Positions 63,684 to 64,000 of a stretch of 64,000 nt of DNA are shown here, one piece after another. The stretch is taken from positions 310,001-374,000 of the forward strand of contig NZ_JNNU01000002.1 in assembly GCF_000732195.1 (NCBI RefSeq), read 5' to 3'. Within the stretch, counting starts at the first letter, position 1. Each line of letters starts with the position of its first letter. The DNA is from Neorhizobium vignae (GTDB lineage Bacteria > Pseudomonadota > Alphaproteobacteria > Rhizobiales > Rhizobiaceae). The notes below the pieces were generated by a model. That model was not told the origin of the DNA, did not search any database, and saw nothing but the letters and a program-made list of their open reading frames with translations. Both the position numbers and the translations under genes were made by a program.

Positions 63684-64000
63684 CACTCCTTAGTTAATAC
63701 ATTCGCCGCTCGGTTTGCGGGCAATCAGCAATTCGGATTGCTGAACCACCCGGCAGCGGCTCCCGGCCTGGACGGGAGAGATAATACAACCTCGTATAAA
63801 ACATTAAATATTCAATTAAATACAAGGCGTTCCGGAAGCCTGTGGAATCGTTTCCGCAACTTAGGCATCACATTCACCGAATGGCGAAAACCCGCCTCCC
63901 CGTATGAAGGAGACGGGCCGGTCCGTCGTGCTGCAACGGACGGGAGCGAGGAGAGCCGCTCCGGATCAGATAAGATGACAGATTGGAATGATCATACCAC
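63684..64000. promoter_or_regulatory. chemoreceptor upstream region
   Basis: 317 bp with no gene. The first 150 bp (AT-rich, around 63780-63835) must hold the chemoreceptor promoter; no clear -35/-10 pair could be fixed. A terminator for a gene entering from the right is listed separately. Also a hairpin GTCCGT...ACGGAC at 63921-63941. Confidence 0.5.
63887..63917 (-). terminator. probable terminator of a gene beyond the right edge
   Basis: Stem CCCGCCTCC (63891-63899) / GGAGACGGG (63909-63917), one G-U pair, loop of nine, followed on the minus strand by TTTTCG. It implies a minus-strand gene ending close to or beyond position 64000. Confidence 0.5.

Overview
This is a GC-rich alphaproteobacterial chromosome segment, most likely from the Rhizobiaceae (Agrobacterium/Rhizobium/Neorhizobium-like). 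The evidence is the ctrA-chpT-sciP cell-cycle genes, a urease operon interleaved with small extra genes, an rpoH-purA neighbourhood, a sarcosine oxidase soxBDAG operon, GANTC methylation sites at ctrA and a RIME-like palindromic element. From memory the order resembles the circular chromosome of Agrobacterium fabrum, but no comparison could be run. No tRNA, rRNA, insertion sequence or CRISPR array was seen.

Layout. 1-6.1 kb (minus strand): urease operon ureD-ureA-DUF1272-ureB-lprI-like-membrane protein-ureC-DUF2459 (cut by the left edge), preceded by a secreted PHB-depolymerase-like esterase. 6.2-12.0 kb (minus): urea ABC transporter urtABCDE, with a palindromic repeat between urtA and urtB. 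12.3-21.1 kb: an orphan flagellin with an unusual centre, an HWE/HisKA_2-type histidine kinase, a monooxygenase, a phytochelatin-synthase-like protein, a GH13 trehalose-synthase-like enzyme, a GlxA-type regulator, a DUF488 protein, a LysE exporter and an SDR oxidoreductase. 21.2-25.5 kb: a fusion of an NCS1 permease, a Cys-rich linker, a histidine kinase and a receiver, translationally coupled to a LuxR-type response regulator. 26.2-31.8 kb (minus): branched-chain amino acid ABC transporter livHMGF, a small membrane protein and a binding protein. 32.1-37.1 kb (minus): sarcosine oxidase soxBDAG. 37.4-39.3 kb: a DUF2793 fibre-like protein and a sugar transferase behind a perfect CtrA-type box. 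39.4-45.7 kb: cell-cycle block sciP, pqiA-like, GNAT, fliJ, ctrA, receiver, chpT, eipA, coiled-coil protein. 45.7-47.9 kb: RNA modification enzymes. 47.9-54.3 kb: accessory-looking genes, namely an AraC regulator with a tiny Cys-rich protein and DUF1127, a methyltransferase, and a tight three-gene envelope operon ending in a trypsin-like protein. 54.6-63.7 kb: rpoH, ACT-domain protein, a long membrane-anchored disordered protein, purA, EamA transporter and a chemoreceptor.

Two themes stand out. The first third and the liv/sox block form a nitrogen-acquisition region: urea uptake and hydrolysis, amino acid uptake, sarcosine oxidation, and possibly a transporter-like nitrogen-compound sensor. 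The 37-45 kb block is the CtrA phosphorelay core with its regulatory DNA. The best candidates for undescribed biology are the NCS1-kinase sensor with its eight-cysteine linker, the three-gene trypsin-like envelope operon, and the two foreign-looking genes inside the urease operon.
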